The position numbers and the translations under genes are program-made. A stretch of 64,000 bases of DNA. Source: Clostridium_AI sp964409685 (GTDB taxonomy: Bacteria; Bacillota; Clostridia; Lachnospirales; Lachnospiraceae). Position 1 is the first letter of the stretch. Each line of letters opens with the position of its first letter. The notes under the pieces are model-generated. The model saw only the letters and a list, made by a program, of their open reading frames with translations. It made no database searches and was not told where the DNA came from. The DNA is taken from assembly GCA_964409685.1 (NCBI GenBank), contig CAYPEJ010000005.1:62001-126000 (forward strand). Direction: 5' to 3'. This document shows positions 56,472 to 64,000 of this stretch, piece by piece.

Positions 56472-56490
56472 CTGATATGGCATATATCAG
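56472..56490. promoter_or_regulatory. Inverted repeat between gltB and the AbgT gene
   Basis: CTGATAT-N5-ATATCAG, perfect 7-bp arms, in the 642-bp divergent gap about 110 bp upstream of the gltB promoter and 300 bp upstream of the transporter gene. Operator-like; regulator unknown. The rest of this gap (56361-56787) is AT-rich without a recognisable gene. Confidence 0.45.
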
Positions 56491-56787
56491 AACTAAAAGG
56501 TTAAGTTTACATTCCAAAAACTCTCTATTTGGGTGAGAAAAGATGCACTATCTCATTTCAAATCTCATTTCAATTTTTTTACCAAAATATACATGTTGAA
56601 TTATGTCAAAAAATGTTGCATCATATATTTGAGTTTTTTAAACACCAATCAAAAAGTTTTATTTCAACCTTCTTTGTTTAGTATGGTAAAGTATTAACGT
56701 TTTTCTGTATCAGCTAGATATAGTTACTTTGCCTAATATTGGTGTGATTTTAAAACAAAAATAAGAAAAGGATGGATAGGATATTTT

Positions 56788-58335
56788 ATGACAAACGAAA
56801 ACAACATCAAAGAGAAAAAGCCTTCCTTAATTGAAAGAATAGGCTCAAAGATACCAGATCCAGTACTTATTTTCATCGGATTATATATTTTCGTAATGGT
56901 AATTACTGGAATTTTCGGTGGAACAACTTTTGAAACTATGGGTGGAGACGGCTCTACAATTACTTACGAAATCAAGAATATGTTCACTTCTGAAAATATT
57001 CGTTGGATTTTCGACAATGCGTTATTAACAAACTGGTTAGGATATGCAGGTGGTATCTTAGGTACAATCTTAATCGTTATGTTTGGTATTGGTATTGCGG
57101 AAGAATCTGGTATGCTTTCTGCTTTAATACGTAAACTTGGTGGCGGTATTCCAGAACGTTTTCTTCCATATCTTTTAGTATTCCTTGGTATTATGAGTAA
57201 CATCGCTTCTGATGCTGGTTACTTAATCTTAATCCCACTTGCTGGTTTACTTTACTTAGGCATTAACAAAAACCCATTAATCGGTATGTTTGCAGCATTC
57301 GCTGGTGTATCTGCTGGTTTCAGTGCGAACTTAATTCCTGCTACTGTAGTAGACGTTATTATTGGACGTAACGCACAAGGATTTGCTGAAGCGCAAAATG
57401 TCCCTTTTGTTTCCTATTTAGGAAAAGACATTAATCCATTTACAATGCATTACTACTTTATGCTTGCTTCTACTTTCCTATTAGTATTACTTGGTGGTTT
57501 TATTACAAACCGTTTTATACGTCCTAAATTTGAAAAGATTTCTTACACAGTACCTTCTGATATTAACTTATCTCAGTACGGTGTATCTAAAGAAGAAAAT
57601 AAAGCTTTATTATGGGCTGGTTTAGGTTTCCTTATCTCTTGTGCATTTTTAGTATTTATGGCATTTGGACCACTAAAGAGCTTTCAAGATGCGGATGGTA
57701 GCAAAGTAACACCATTCCTTGACAATATCATTATCTTAATCACATTTGTATTCTTCTTAAGTGGTTTATTCTATGGTATTGCAATAAAGAAATTCACAAA
57801 TTCAAGTGACGTTGTAAAAGCTTTATCAAAGCAAGTAGGATCAATGGGTTATACTATCGTATTAACATTCTTCTGCTACAACTTCCTTGCTTTATTAACT
57901 TATACAAACTTAGGTACTTACATTACCTACCTTGGAGCTACTGTACTTGGCGCACTTGGCCTTGCAAAATCTCCTACTTTATTAATCATTGGTTTCATCA
58001 TAATTACAGCAATTATCAACCTTTTTGTTGGTGGTTTAACAGCAAAATGGATGTTACTTGGACCAATCTTTATTCCAATGTTATATCAAGCAAACCCAGA
58101 TATGACACCAGACGTAGTTGCTGCTGCTTACCGTTTAGCGGATTCTTCTACTAATATCATCACTCCATTAATGAGTTATGCTGGTGTAATCTTAATCTAT
58201 ATGAAGAGATACAAAGAAGATTTCACAATTGGAAATCTTATTGGTGCAATGTTGCCATACTCCATTGCATTCCTAATTTCTTGGACAGTATTATTACTTT
58301 CCTTTATTACATTTGGAATTCCTCTAGGATTCTAA
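56788..58335 (+). CDS. AbgT-family transporter
   Basis: A 515-aa membrane protein of the p-aminobenzoyl-glutamate transporter family. About 11-12 hydrophobic helices; family features include the N-terminal IERIGSKIPDPVLIFIGLY, then FGIGIAEESGMLSALIRKL, SNIASDAGYLILIPLAGL, AGVSAGFSANLIPATVVDV and the C-terminal LADSSTNIITPLMSYAGVI. E. coli AbgT takes up p-aminobenzoyl-glutamate, while other members export sulfonamides; substrate here is unknown. AGGA is upstream of the ATG. A terminator follows directly, so it is a single-gene unit. Confidence 0.93.
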   Translation: MTNENNIKEKKPSLIERIGSKIPDPVLIFIGLYIFVMVITGIFGGTTFETMGGDGSTITYEIKNMFTSENIRWIFDNALLTNWLGYAGGILGTILIVMFGIGIAEESGMLSALIRKLGGGIPERFLPYLLVFLGIMSNIASDAGYLILIPLAGLLYLGINKNPLIGMFAAFAGVSAGFSANLIPATVVDVIIGRNAQGFAEAQNVPFVSYLGKDINPFTMHYYFMLASTFLLVLLGGFITNRFIRPKFEKISYTVPSDINLSQYGVSKEENKALLWAGLGFLISCAFLVFMAFGPLKSFQDADGSKVTPFLDNIIILITFVFFLSGLFYGIAIKKFTNSSDVVKALSKQVGSMGYTIVLTFFCYNFLALLTYTNLGTYITYLGATVLGALGLAKSPTLLIIGFIIITAIINLFVGGLTAKWMLLGPIFIPMLYQANPDMTPDVVAAAYRLADSSTNIITPLMSYAGVILIYMKRYKEDFTIGNLIGAMLPYSIAFLISWTVLLLSFITFGIPLGF

Positions 58336-58343
58336 AATGAGAT

Positions 58344-58377
58344 AAAAAAGCCTGCTGTGGAGACAGTGGGCTTTTTT
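58344..58377 (+). terminator. Terminator of the AbgT-family gene
   Basis: AAAAAAGCC pairs with GGCTTTTTT, with an inner CTGT/ACAG stem and GGAG loop, starting 9 bp after the stop codon. Confidence 0.95.
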
Positions 58378-58418
58378 AATTCCAAGGAAATTCCGCTTCG
58401 CTATATTTCCTTGGAATT
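58378..58418 (-). repeat. Copy 2 of a dispersed stem-loop repeat
   Basis: AATTCCAAGGAAAT (58378-58391) and ATTTCCTTGGAATT (58405-58418) form a perfect 14-bp stem. The 13-nt loop, read on the minus strand, is atagcgaagcgga, nearly that of the element at 31002-31035. It directly follows the AbgT terminator. Confidence 0.6.
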
Positions 58419-58515
58419 AAAAGCAGGATGCACACTTTGTTCATTACAATCTTGCAATCTCCTCAACTTCCATTATAATAATCTATGAAATATACATTTT
58501 TGAAAGGAAACAACT

Positions 58516-59235
58516 ATGGAATCAGAATTTTCAAGAACAGAACTTTTATTAGGCAAAGAGGCACTGAATACCCTTGCAACCAAACGCGTCGCTGTATTTG
58601 GCGTTGGTGGTGTTGGTGGCTTTGCGATAGAGGCTCTTGCTCGTAGTGGTGTTGGTACTCTCGACCTATTTGATAAAGATACCGTATCAATCAGCAATTT
58701 AAATCGTCAGATTATTGCTACTTATGATACGATCAACACATATAAAGTAGATGCAATGAAACAACGTATTGCAAGCATAAACAAAAATGCGGTTGTAAAT
58801 GCACATCCTGTATTTTATTTACCTGAAAATGCAGCAGACTATGACTTCTCGCAATATGATTATGTAATTGATGCAGTTGACACAGTTACTGCAAAATTAG
58901 AAATCGTAATGCAGGCGAAAAAAGCTGGTGTCCCTGTGATTAGTGCTATGGGGGCTGGAAATAAATTAGACCCAACAAAGTTTGAAGTCGCTGATATTAC
59001 GAAGACAAGCGTATGCCCTCTTGCAAAGGTTATGCGCCGTGAATTAAAAAAACGTGGTATCAAGTCTTTAAAGGTTGTGTACTCAACAGAACAACCACTT
59101 GTGCCAAAATATGAAATTGCACCAACAGAAAGAAAAGTTGCCCCTGGTAGTATCGCTTTTATCCCAAGCGTAGTTGGACTTATTATTGCAAGTGAAGTCA
59201 TAAAGGACTTAGGAGGAATCAATGGAACGATATAA
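58516..59235 (+). CDS. tcdA: tRNA threonylcarbamoyladenosine dehydratase (TcdA-like)
   Basis: E1-like enzyme that cyclises t6A37 to ct6A in tRNA. The protein is 239 aa. ThiF/MoeB fold: RVAVFGVGGVGGFAIEALAR (ATP loop near residue 25), DKDTVSISNLNRQI, DYVIDAVDTVTAKL, and GAGNKLDPTKFEVADI followed by KTSVCPLAKVMRREL, typical of TcdA/CsdL rather than MoeB. It lacks the CxxC zinc pairs of MoeB. GAAAGGA lies upstream. It overlaps the following tRNA-thiolation gene by 14 bp. Confidence 0.9.
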   Translation: MESEFSRTELLLGKEALNTLATKRVAVFGVGGVGGFAIEALARSGVGTLDLFDKDTVSISNLNRQIIATYDTINTYKVDAMKQRIASINKNAVVNAHPVFYLPENAADYDFSQYDYVIDAVDTVTAKLEIVMQAKKAGVPVISAMGAGNKLDPTKFEVADITKTSVCPLAKVMRRELKKRGIKSLKVVYSTEQPLVPKYEIAPTERKVAPGSIAFIPSVVGLIIASEVIKDLGGINGTI

Positions 59236-60049
59236 GGAAATCGAACGAAGTATCATAAAGCGTTTTCGTAAGGAAATCTGGCGTAAATTCATTACTGGAA
59301 TTAACGATTATGATATGATTCAGAAAGGGGATCGCATTGCTGTCTGTATATCAGGCGGCAAGGATTCCATGTTATTAGCAAAGTGTATGCAAGAGGTGCA
59401 AAGACACGGTAAATTGGATTTTGACCTTGAATTTATCGTAATGGACCCTGGGTATAATCCTGCAAACCGTCAGAAGATTATTGATAATGCTGAGATTATG
59501 AATATTCCGATTAAGATTTTTGATACCGATATTTTTAATATTGTACATGATATCGAGGATTCACCATGTTATCTTTGCGCACGTATGAGACGTGGGTATC
59601 TTTATAAGAATGCTCAGGCGTTAGGGTGTAATAAGATTGCGCTAGGACATCATTTTGATGATGTAATTGAGACGACACTTATGAGTATGTTGTATAGTGG
59701 ACAGTTTAAGACGATGATGCCAAAGTTGCATAGTTCAAACTTTGAGGGGATGGAGTTGATTCGTCCACTTTATCTTGTGAAGGAATTTGATATTAAGTCT
59801 TGGGTTAGATATAACGACTTAAGCTTTTTACAGTGTGCTTGTAGGTTCACGGAAGGAACTGAGAATGGTACACATGATTCAAAACGTCAGGAAATGAAAG
59901 AATTAGTGAATAAGTTCCGCGAAATTAGTCCTGTAATTGATATGAATATATTCCAGAGTGCCCATAATGTAAATGTAAATACGGTAATTGGCTATGAGTT
60001 TAATGATGTAGAGCATAAGTTTTTGGATTTGTATCCAGAGATGAAGTAG
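59222..60049 (+). CDS. TtcA-family tRNA thiolation enzyme
   Basis: PP-loop ATPase related to tRNA 2-thiocytidine synthetase TtcA. The protein is 275 aa. The ATP loop AVCISGGKDSMLL is near residues 41-53, the Fe-S CxxC in SPCYLCARMRRG is near residue 118, and ALGHHFDDVIETTLMSML follows. A further CAC near residue 200 (FLQCACRFTEG) stands where TtcA has a third ligand. AGGAGG lies 5 nt before the ATG, inside tcdA, so the two tRNA-modifying enzymes are made together. Exact target base is not proven. Confidence 0.85.
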   Translation: MERYKEIERSIIKRFRKEIWRKFITGINDYDMIQKGDRIAVCISGGKDSMLLAKCMQEVQRHGKLDFDLEFIVMDPGYNPANRQKIIDNAEIMNIPIKIFDTDIFNIVHDIEDSPCYLCARMRRGYLYKNAQALGCNKIALGHHFDDVIETTLMSMLYSGQFKTMMPKLHSSNFEGMELIRPLYLVKEFDIKSWVRYNDLSFLQCACRFTEGTENGTHDSKRQEMKELVNKFREISPVIDMNIFQSAHNVNVNTVIGYEFNDVEHKFLDLYPEMK

Positions 60050-60060
60050 TAAACGTGAAC

Positions 60061-60163
60061 GAAAACCTCTCCCACTTTTGCTTCAGAAGTTGTGCATCCG
60101 TGTTGACTCTTGTTGGAGTTGACTGAGGCACAACTTGATTACGCATAAGTAGAAGAGGTTTTC
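60061..60163 (+). other. Long composite hairpin after the TtcA-like gene
   Basis: Outer arms GAAAACCTCT (60061-60070) and AGAGGTTTTC (60154-60163) enclose a second stem, AAGTTGTGC (60087-60095) with GCACAACTT (60128-60136), and a small ACTC/GAGT pairing at its tip. A TTTTCATTTTG follows, so it may end the transcript, but the size and nesting suggest a structured RNA or a small palindromic repeat. The rest of the 245-bp gap shows nothing else. Confidence 0.5.
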
Positions 60164-60294
60164 ATTTTGTAGGTTTGTGTGGCAGGGTTGTAGTTTTTTG
60201 TGATTTTTCAGAAAAGTATCCTGCTGAATGTTGTACTTGATGTTGCTGTTTTTTTCTGTGTCTTTGAGTTTTAATCTATGAGTTCTAAAAAGAG

Positions 60295-61125
60295 TTAAAA
60301 TACGGGTACTACTGCGCCATTGTAGGTTTGTTGGATAAATGTTCTTACTTCATCGGAAGTCATTGCTTCGATTAGTGCTTTTGTTTTTTCGGATTCTTCG
60401 TTGCCTGCTTTTACTACTAAAATGTTTGAGTATGTGTCGGCACCTACGGAATCTTCTTGTTCTACGATTAGAGCATCGCTATTTACGTCTAAACCTGCAT
60501 CTAATGCATAGTTGCCGTTTACAACTGAGAAATCTACGTCTGGAAGTACTAGTGTTGTTTGTGCGGATTCGATTTCTTGGAATGTGATGTTGTATGGGTT
60601 TTCTGTGATGTCTTTCACAGTTGCTTTTAAGCCTTTGCTTGGGTCTAGTTTGATTAGACCAGCGGATTCTAACATTTGAAGGGCTCTTGCTTCGTTGGAA
60701 GAATCGTTTGGAACGGCAATTATGGAATCTTGGATGTTGTCTAGGCTGTTTTTCTTGCCTGCGTATAAGCCAAGTGGTTCGTAGTGGATTTTTGCTACGC
60801 TTACTAGTGCATCACCATTTGCAGCGTTATAGTCATCTAGGAATGGTTGATGTTGGAAGAAGTTTGCATCTAGGGAACCGTCTTGTGTGGCTGAGTTTGG
60901 TTGTACGTAGTCTGTGTATTCTACTACTTTTAATGTGTAGCCTAGTTCTTCTAATTTGTTTGTTACCGCTTCGGATTTTAAGATTTCGGAATGTGGTTTG
61001 ATTGTAGCTCCTACTACGATTTCATTGCTATTTGTTTCCTTTTCTTTGTCACTACACCCTGTTAAAGCACCAAGACCTAATAAAAGTGCAAGTGTAAGTG
61101 ATAATAATTTTTTGCTTTTTCTCAT
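60295..61125 (-). CDS. metQ: Methionine-binding lipoprotein MetQ
   Basis: Substrate-binding part of the MetNIQ D/L-methionine importer. The protein is 276 aa. Lipoprotein signal SLTLALLLGLGALTGC (Cys24), then the NlpA-family core: IVVGATIKPHSEIL, VEYTDYVQPNSATQDGSLDA, NFFQHQPFLDDYN, GLYAGKKNSLDNI and VPNDSSNEARALQML. The ATG directly follows the metI stop with no gap. Methionine is the likely but not proven ligand. Confidence 0.94.
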   Translation of the reverse strand: MRKSKKLLSLTLALLLGLGALTGCSDKEKETNSNEIVVGATIKPHSEILKSEAVTNKLEELGYTLKVVEYTDYVQPNSATQDGSLDANFFQHQPFLDDYNAANGDALVSVAKIHYEPLGLYAGKKNSLDNIQDSIIAVPNDSSNEARALQMLESAGLIKLDPSKGLKATVKDITENPYNITFQEIESAQTTLVLPDVDFSVVNGNYALDAGLDVNSDALIVEQEDSVGADTYSNILVVKAGNEESEKTKALIEAMTSDEVRTFIQQTYNGAVVPVF

Positions 61126-61815
61126 CTATCTCTCGCCTTTCTTTCTCTTATCCATTTTATCGGAAATCAGTTGTCCAATGGATTGAATAATCTGTACAAT
61201 GGTTACTAATAAAACAATGGTTACAACTGCGATATCCCATTCGTTTCGATAGTAGCCAAAACGAATTGCAATATCTCCAAGTCCGCCTCCGCCGACTGTT
61301 CCAGCCATTGCAGTATATCCTACGATTGTAATCGCCCCTAAGGACATGCTTAAAATTAGAGATGGTAATGTTTCTGGAAGCATAACTTTCCATATAATTT
61401 TGAAATCTCCTGCGCCCATGGAACGAGCTGCTTCGATTACACCTGGATCTAATTCATTTAATGAATTCTCTACCAATCTTGCAAAGAATGGTGTTGCAGA
61501 TATTACAAGAGGAACGATAACTGCTTTTGCTCCTAATGTGGTTCCGATTAACCATCTTGTAAATGGCATAATTGCAATCATTAAGATAATAAATGGAATG
61601 GATCTTCCAATATTGATAATTGCACCAAGAATTTTATTTAAAATAGGCATTGGATGAATCCCTTTTGGAGAGGATACCACTGCTAAGATTCCAACTGGTA
61701 ATCCTAAGATACAAGCCATAAATGTGGATACCACTGTCATATATAAGGTATCTAAAATTCCTTGCCATAGTAATGTTCCGTAATCATTTATCAATTGTGA
61801 AAACCATGCTGCCAT
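61126..61815 (-). CDS. metI: Methionine ABC transporter permease MetI
   Basis: A 229-aa permease with five hydrophobic helices (LYMTVVSTFMACILGLPVGI, IGRSIPFIILMIAIMPFT, AVVTIVLLVTIVQIIQSIG) and the EAA coupling loop in PGVIEAARSMGAGDFKIIWK. The ATG overlaps the metN stop (TAATG) with AGGAGG upstream. Confidence 0.95.
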   Translation of the reverse strand: MAAWFSQLINDYGTLLWQGILDTLYMTVVSTFMACILGLPVGILAVVSSPKGIHPMPILNKILGAIINIGRSIPFIILMIAIMPFTRWLIGTTLGAKAVIVPLVISATPFFARLVENSLNELDPGVIEAARSMGAGDFKIIWKVMLPETLPSLILSMSLGAITIVGYTAMAGTVGGGGLGDIAIRFGYYRNEWDIAVVTIVLLVTIVQIIQSIGQLISDKMDKRKKGER

Positions 61816-62624
61816 TATGCTTCACCTCCTAATAATCGTTTGGTTACAGGGGATGAAGGATTGGAAAATACTTCTTCTGTGAAACCAGTTTCTACTACTT
61901 TGGATTTATCCAAAACAGCTACTTTGTTACAAATTTTCTTTACTACGTCAATTTCATGTGTAATTAAAACAACCGTAATATTTCTTTCCTTATTAATTTT
62001 CTTTAATAATTGAAGAATTGCTTCTGTTGTCATACTATCTAACGCAGATGTTGCCTCATCACATAATAAAATGGATGGATATGTTGCTAATGCTCTTGCA
62101 ATGGCTACCCTTTGTCTTTGCCCACCACTTAACTGAGATGGGTATGCATTTTCTTTATGTTTTAAATCTACGATATCAAGTAACTCGTCAACCGTACGTT
62201 TGATATCTTCTTTTTTTACTTTGCGCTTTTTCCAAAAGCCTAATTTGTCATATTCTTCATGGGTATAGCCTTCTGGAAGATATTCCTTAGTTGGAATTAG
62301 TTCAAGACCAAAGCTTGCATTTTTCCTTACATTTCGCTGCATATGAAGGTTGAAACTTTGGAAAATCATACCGATGTTTCGACGGCATTTTAAGAGTTGT
62401 TTCTTATTTAATTGTGTGATATCGGTTCCGTCAATCTTGATTGCCCCACTAGTTGGCTTTTCTAATAAGTTCATACAGCGAATTAATGTACTTTTTCCTG
62501 CACCACTCATTCCGATAATACCAAATATGTCACCATCTTGAATAGTAAGGTTGATATCATTCAAAACGGTTAATTTAGAATCACCAGAACCGAATTCTTT
62601 TACTAGATTTTGTATTTCTATCAT
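61815..62624 (-). CDS. metN: Methionine ABC transporter ATPase MetN, lacking the NIL domain
   Basis: The ATPase of the importer: Walker A GMSGAGKST (near residue 38), signature LSGGQRQRVAIA, Walker B ILLCDEATSALD. The protein is 269 aa, whereas typical MetN has about 340 with a C-terminal NIL (ACT-like) domain that binds methionine and shuts transport. That domain is absent: the protein stops at TKRLLGGEA. It also carries an insertion of roughly 25 residues between the Q-loop region and the signature (KEYLPEGYTHEEYDKLGFWK). AGAGGA lies upstream of the ATG. First gene of metNIQ. Confidence 0.93.
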   Translation of the reverse strand: MIEIQNLVKEFGSGDSKLTVLNDINLTIQDGDIFGIIGMSGAGKSTLIRCMNLLEKPTSGAIKIDGTDITQLNKKQLLKCRRNIGMIFQSFNLHMQRNVRKNASFGLELIPTKEYLPEGYTHEEYDKLGFWKKRKVKKEDIKRTVDELLDIVDLKHKENAYPSQLSGGQRQRVAIARALATYPSILLCDEATSALDSMTTEAILQLLKKINKERNITVVLITHEIDVVKKICNKVAVLDKSKVVETGFTEEVFSNPSSPVTKRLLGGEA

Positions 62625-62654
62625 TCTTGTCCTCTTTCTTATTGAGATTGCATT

Positions 62655-62680
62655 ATTGCGATTTCTTTCGAAATCGCAAT
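62655..62680 (-). promoter_or_regulatory. 11-bp perfect hairpin in the metN leader
   Basis: ATTGCGATTTC (62655-62665) and GAAATCGCAAT (62670-62680) form a perfect stem with a 4-nt loop, between the promoter and the metN ribosome site. No U run follows. It could be a protein operator or an RNA element; no SAM riboswitch is recognisable. Confidence 0.6.
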
Positions 62681-62701
62681 TTTGACAATAAAAGTGTTTC
62701 T

Positions 62702-62730
62702 AGTATATAATCTGACACCCTATTTGTCAA
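62702..62730 (-). promoter_or_regulatory. Promoter of metNIQ
   Basis: TTGACA (62725-62730), a 17-nt spacer, TATACT (62702-62707) on the minus strand, about 80 bp before metN. It lies just 27 bp after the cysK stop codon. Confidence 0.88.
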
Positions 62731-62757
62731 CTTGAAATAAAAAAGCATCTCATTGGG

Positions 62758-63687
62758 TTATGCGAATAAGTCGGTGGATAGATAGCGTTCGCCAGTGTCA
62801 GGTAGGAGGACGATTAGTTTTTTACCTTTGGCTTCAGGGCGTTTGGCTATCTGAATGGCTGCGTATAGGGCTGCACCAGAGGAAATGCCTACTAAAAGAC
62901 CTTCGGTTTTGGCAACCTCCTGGGCTGTTTCATAAGCCTGATCATTTGTGATGGTGATGACTTCATCTACAACATCTGGATTGTAGTTTTTTGGGATGAA
63001 GTTGGCACCGATGCCTTGAATTTTATGAGGACCAGGTTGACCGCTGGATAGGATCGGAGAATCGGCTGGTTCTACGGCGATGACTTGGATGGCTGGATTT
63101 TTTTCTTTTAGACCAGCTCCAGTACCGCTGACGGTACCACCAGTGCCTACACCTGCGATAAAGTAATCCACCTGACCGTCAGTATCTTGCCAGATTTCTT
63201 GGGCTGTAGTAACTTTGTGGATGGCTGGGTTGGATGGATTATCGAATTGTAATGGGATGATGGCGTTGCCATATTTTTCTTTTAGTTCATTTGCTACTCG
63301 AATGGCGCCGCTCATGCCTTCTGCACCTGGAGTGAGTACTACTTCAGCACCTAGGGCTTCCACGATTCGTCGGCGTTCAATGCTCATGGTTTCGGGCATG
63401 GTTAAAATTAAATGTAGTCCTTTGGTTGCAGCTACGAAAGCTAAGCCGATTCCGGTGTTGCCACTTGTTGGCTCGATGATGATAGTGTCTTGATTGATGG
63501 TTCCAGCTTGAATGCCATCTTCGATCATAGCAAGCGCTACTCTATCTTTGGCACTGCCTAGGGGATTGAAATATTCTAGTTTTACGATGATATCTGCTTG
63601 GTATCCGTACTTTTCTTTCATATTTCCTAATTCTAATAGTGGTGTATTTCCGATTAAATCGGTTAATTTTTTTGCGATCTTACTCAT
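62758..63687 (-). CDS. cysK: Cysteine synthase (O-acetylserine sulfhydrylase) CysK
   Basis: PLP enzyme making cysteine from O-acetylserine and sulfide. The protein is 309 aa from the ATG at 63687 (AAAGG upstream; the open frame extends 16 codons further). N-terminus KLTDLIGNTPLLEL; PLP lysine in EYFNPLGSAKDRVALAMI (near residue 43); EPTSGNTGIGLAFVAA substrate loop; GVGTGGTVSGTGAGLKEKNP phosphate loop; IQGIGANFIPKN. It precedes metNIQ, a sensible sulfur-amino-acid grouping. Confidence 0.97.
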   Translation of the reverse strand: MSKIAKKLTDLIGNTPLLELGNMKEKYGYQADIIVKLEYFNPLGSAKDRVALAMIEDGIQAGTINQDTIIIEPTSGNTGIGLAFVAATKGLHLILTMPETMSIERRRIVEALGAEVVLTPGAEGMSGAIRVANELKEKYGNAIIPLQFDNPSNPAIHKVTTAQEIWQDTDGQVDYFIAGVGTGGTVSGTGAGLKEKNPAIQVIAVEPADSPILSSGQPGPHKIQGIGANFIPKNYNPDVVDEVITITNDQAYETAQEVAKTEGLLVGISSGAALYAAIQIAKRPEAKGKKLIVLLPDTGERYLSTDLFA

Positions 63688-63758
63688 ATGTACCATCCTT
63701 TCTATGTAAAAACTTAGCATAATATTGTTATTCATACTTTTTTGCTAGGGTTTATTTA

Positions 63759-63787
63759 GTTATACATCAATTGATTTCTACTGTCAA
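63759..63787 (-). promoter_or_regulatory. Promoter of cysK
   Basis: TTGACA (63782-63787), a 17-nt spacer, TATAAC (63759-63764) on the minus strand. The spacer holds the palindrome ATCAATTGAT. The remaining sequence to 64000 is AT-rich; AGAAAGG at its end may be the ribosome site of a plus-strand gene outside the window. Confidence 0.8.
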
Positions 63788-64000
63788 TATTTTTTTGGAA
63801 CATCTTACCTTTATGGTTTGCATATGCTTCTCTACATTTATATATGCTTTTTAGAATACAAATTGAAATGCACAATTTCGAATACTGTGCAAATACTATT
63901 TCAAAATCGAAAAGATACCGATATAATATAAGAAGGAAATGATACTATTTATAAGTATATTTATTTACAAATAAAATACAATACAATATATAGAAAGGTT

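Noticed and set aside
60339..61001. Leu-rich plus-strand frames over metQ
   Set aside because: They are shadows of a complete metQ gene and look like low-complexity antisense translation.

Overview
The window is chromosomal DNA of a low-GC, endospore-forming Gram-positive bacterium. It is most likely a cellulolytic member of the Lachnospiraceae (Clostridium cluster XIVa). The evidence is the AT-rich sequence, strong AGGAGG-type ribosome binding sites, spore genes (gpr, spoIIP), a CIRCE-controlled hrcA-grpE-dnaK-dnaJ operon, T-box and FMN riboswitch leaders, and a secreted GH9 cellulase with CBM3 modules. The genus assignment is inference from gene content. Most genes lie on the minus strand; the riboflavin operon and the 56.8-60.0 kb block are on the plus strand.

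Layout: (1) 1-9.9 kb, minus strand: gpr, spoIIP, lepA, hemW, then hrcA-grpE-dnaK-dnaJ; dnaJ runs off the left edge. (2) 9.9-14.5 kb: sbcD-sbcC nuclease. (3) 14.6-22.6 kb: a YesM/YesN-type two-component system followed by two secreted proteins (an SLH-like protein and a large beta-rich protein whose signal peptide is interrupted by TGA), with a small promoter-hairpin-polyT unit between the two pairs. (4) 22.7-26.8 kb: a small membrane protein, truA and a complete ECF transporter (T, fused AA', S). (5) 27.0-31.0 kb, plus strand: FMN riboswitch and ribD-ribE-ribBA-ribH. (6) 31.1-34.5 kb: panB, panC-panD-coaBC. (7) 34.7-38.3 kb: an accessory two-gene cassette, an Mrr-like nuclease fused to a STAND-type NTPase with a 155-aa partner. 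This is the best candidate here for a poorly described defence system. (8) 38.4-43.5 kb: T-box-controlled thrS lacking the TGS domain, and the GH9 cellulase. (9) 43.6-50 kb: a LysR regulator, purC-purF-purB and a GH3 lipoprotein. (10) 50-56.1 kb: gltB-gltD glutamate synthase behind a very short leader with a terminator. (11) 56.8-60.0 kb, plus strand: AbgT-family transporter, tcdA-like and ttcA-like tRNA modification genes. (12) 60.3-63.7 kb: metN-metI-metQ and cysK.

The core modules work together as expected: stress chaperones with their repressor; riboflavin synthesis under FMN feedback; pantothenate and coenzyme A synthesis in one stretch; purine synthesis and ammonia assimilation; cysteine synthesis beside methionine uptake. 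Regulatory DNA is unusually readable: many promoters match TTGACA-16/17-TATAAT and several carry perfect inverted repeats. No tRNA, rRNA, CRISPR array, insertion sequence or phage gene was seen.
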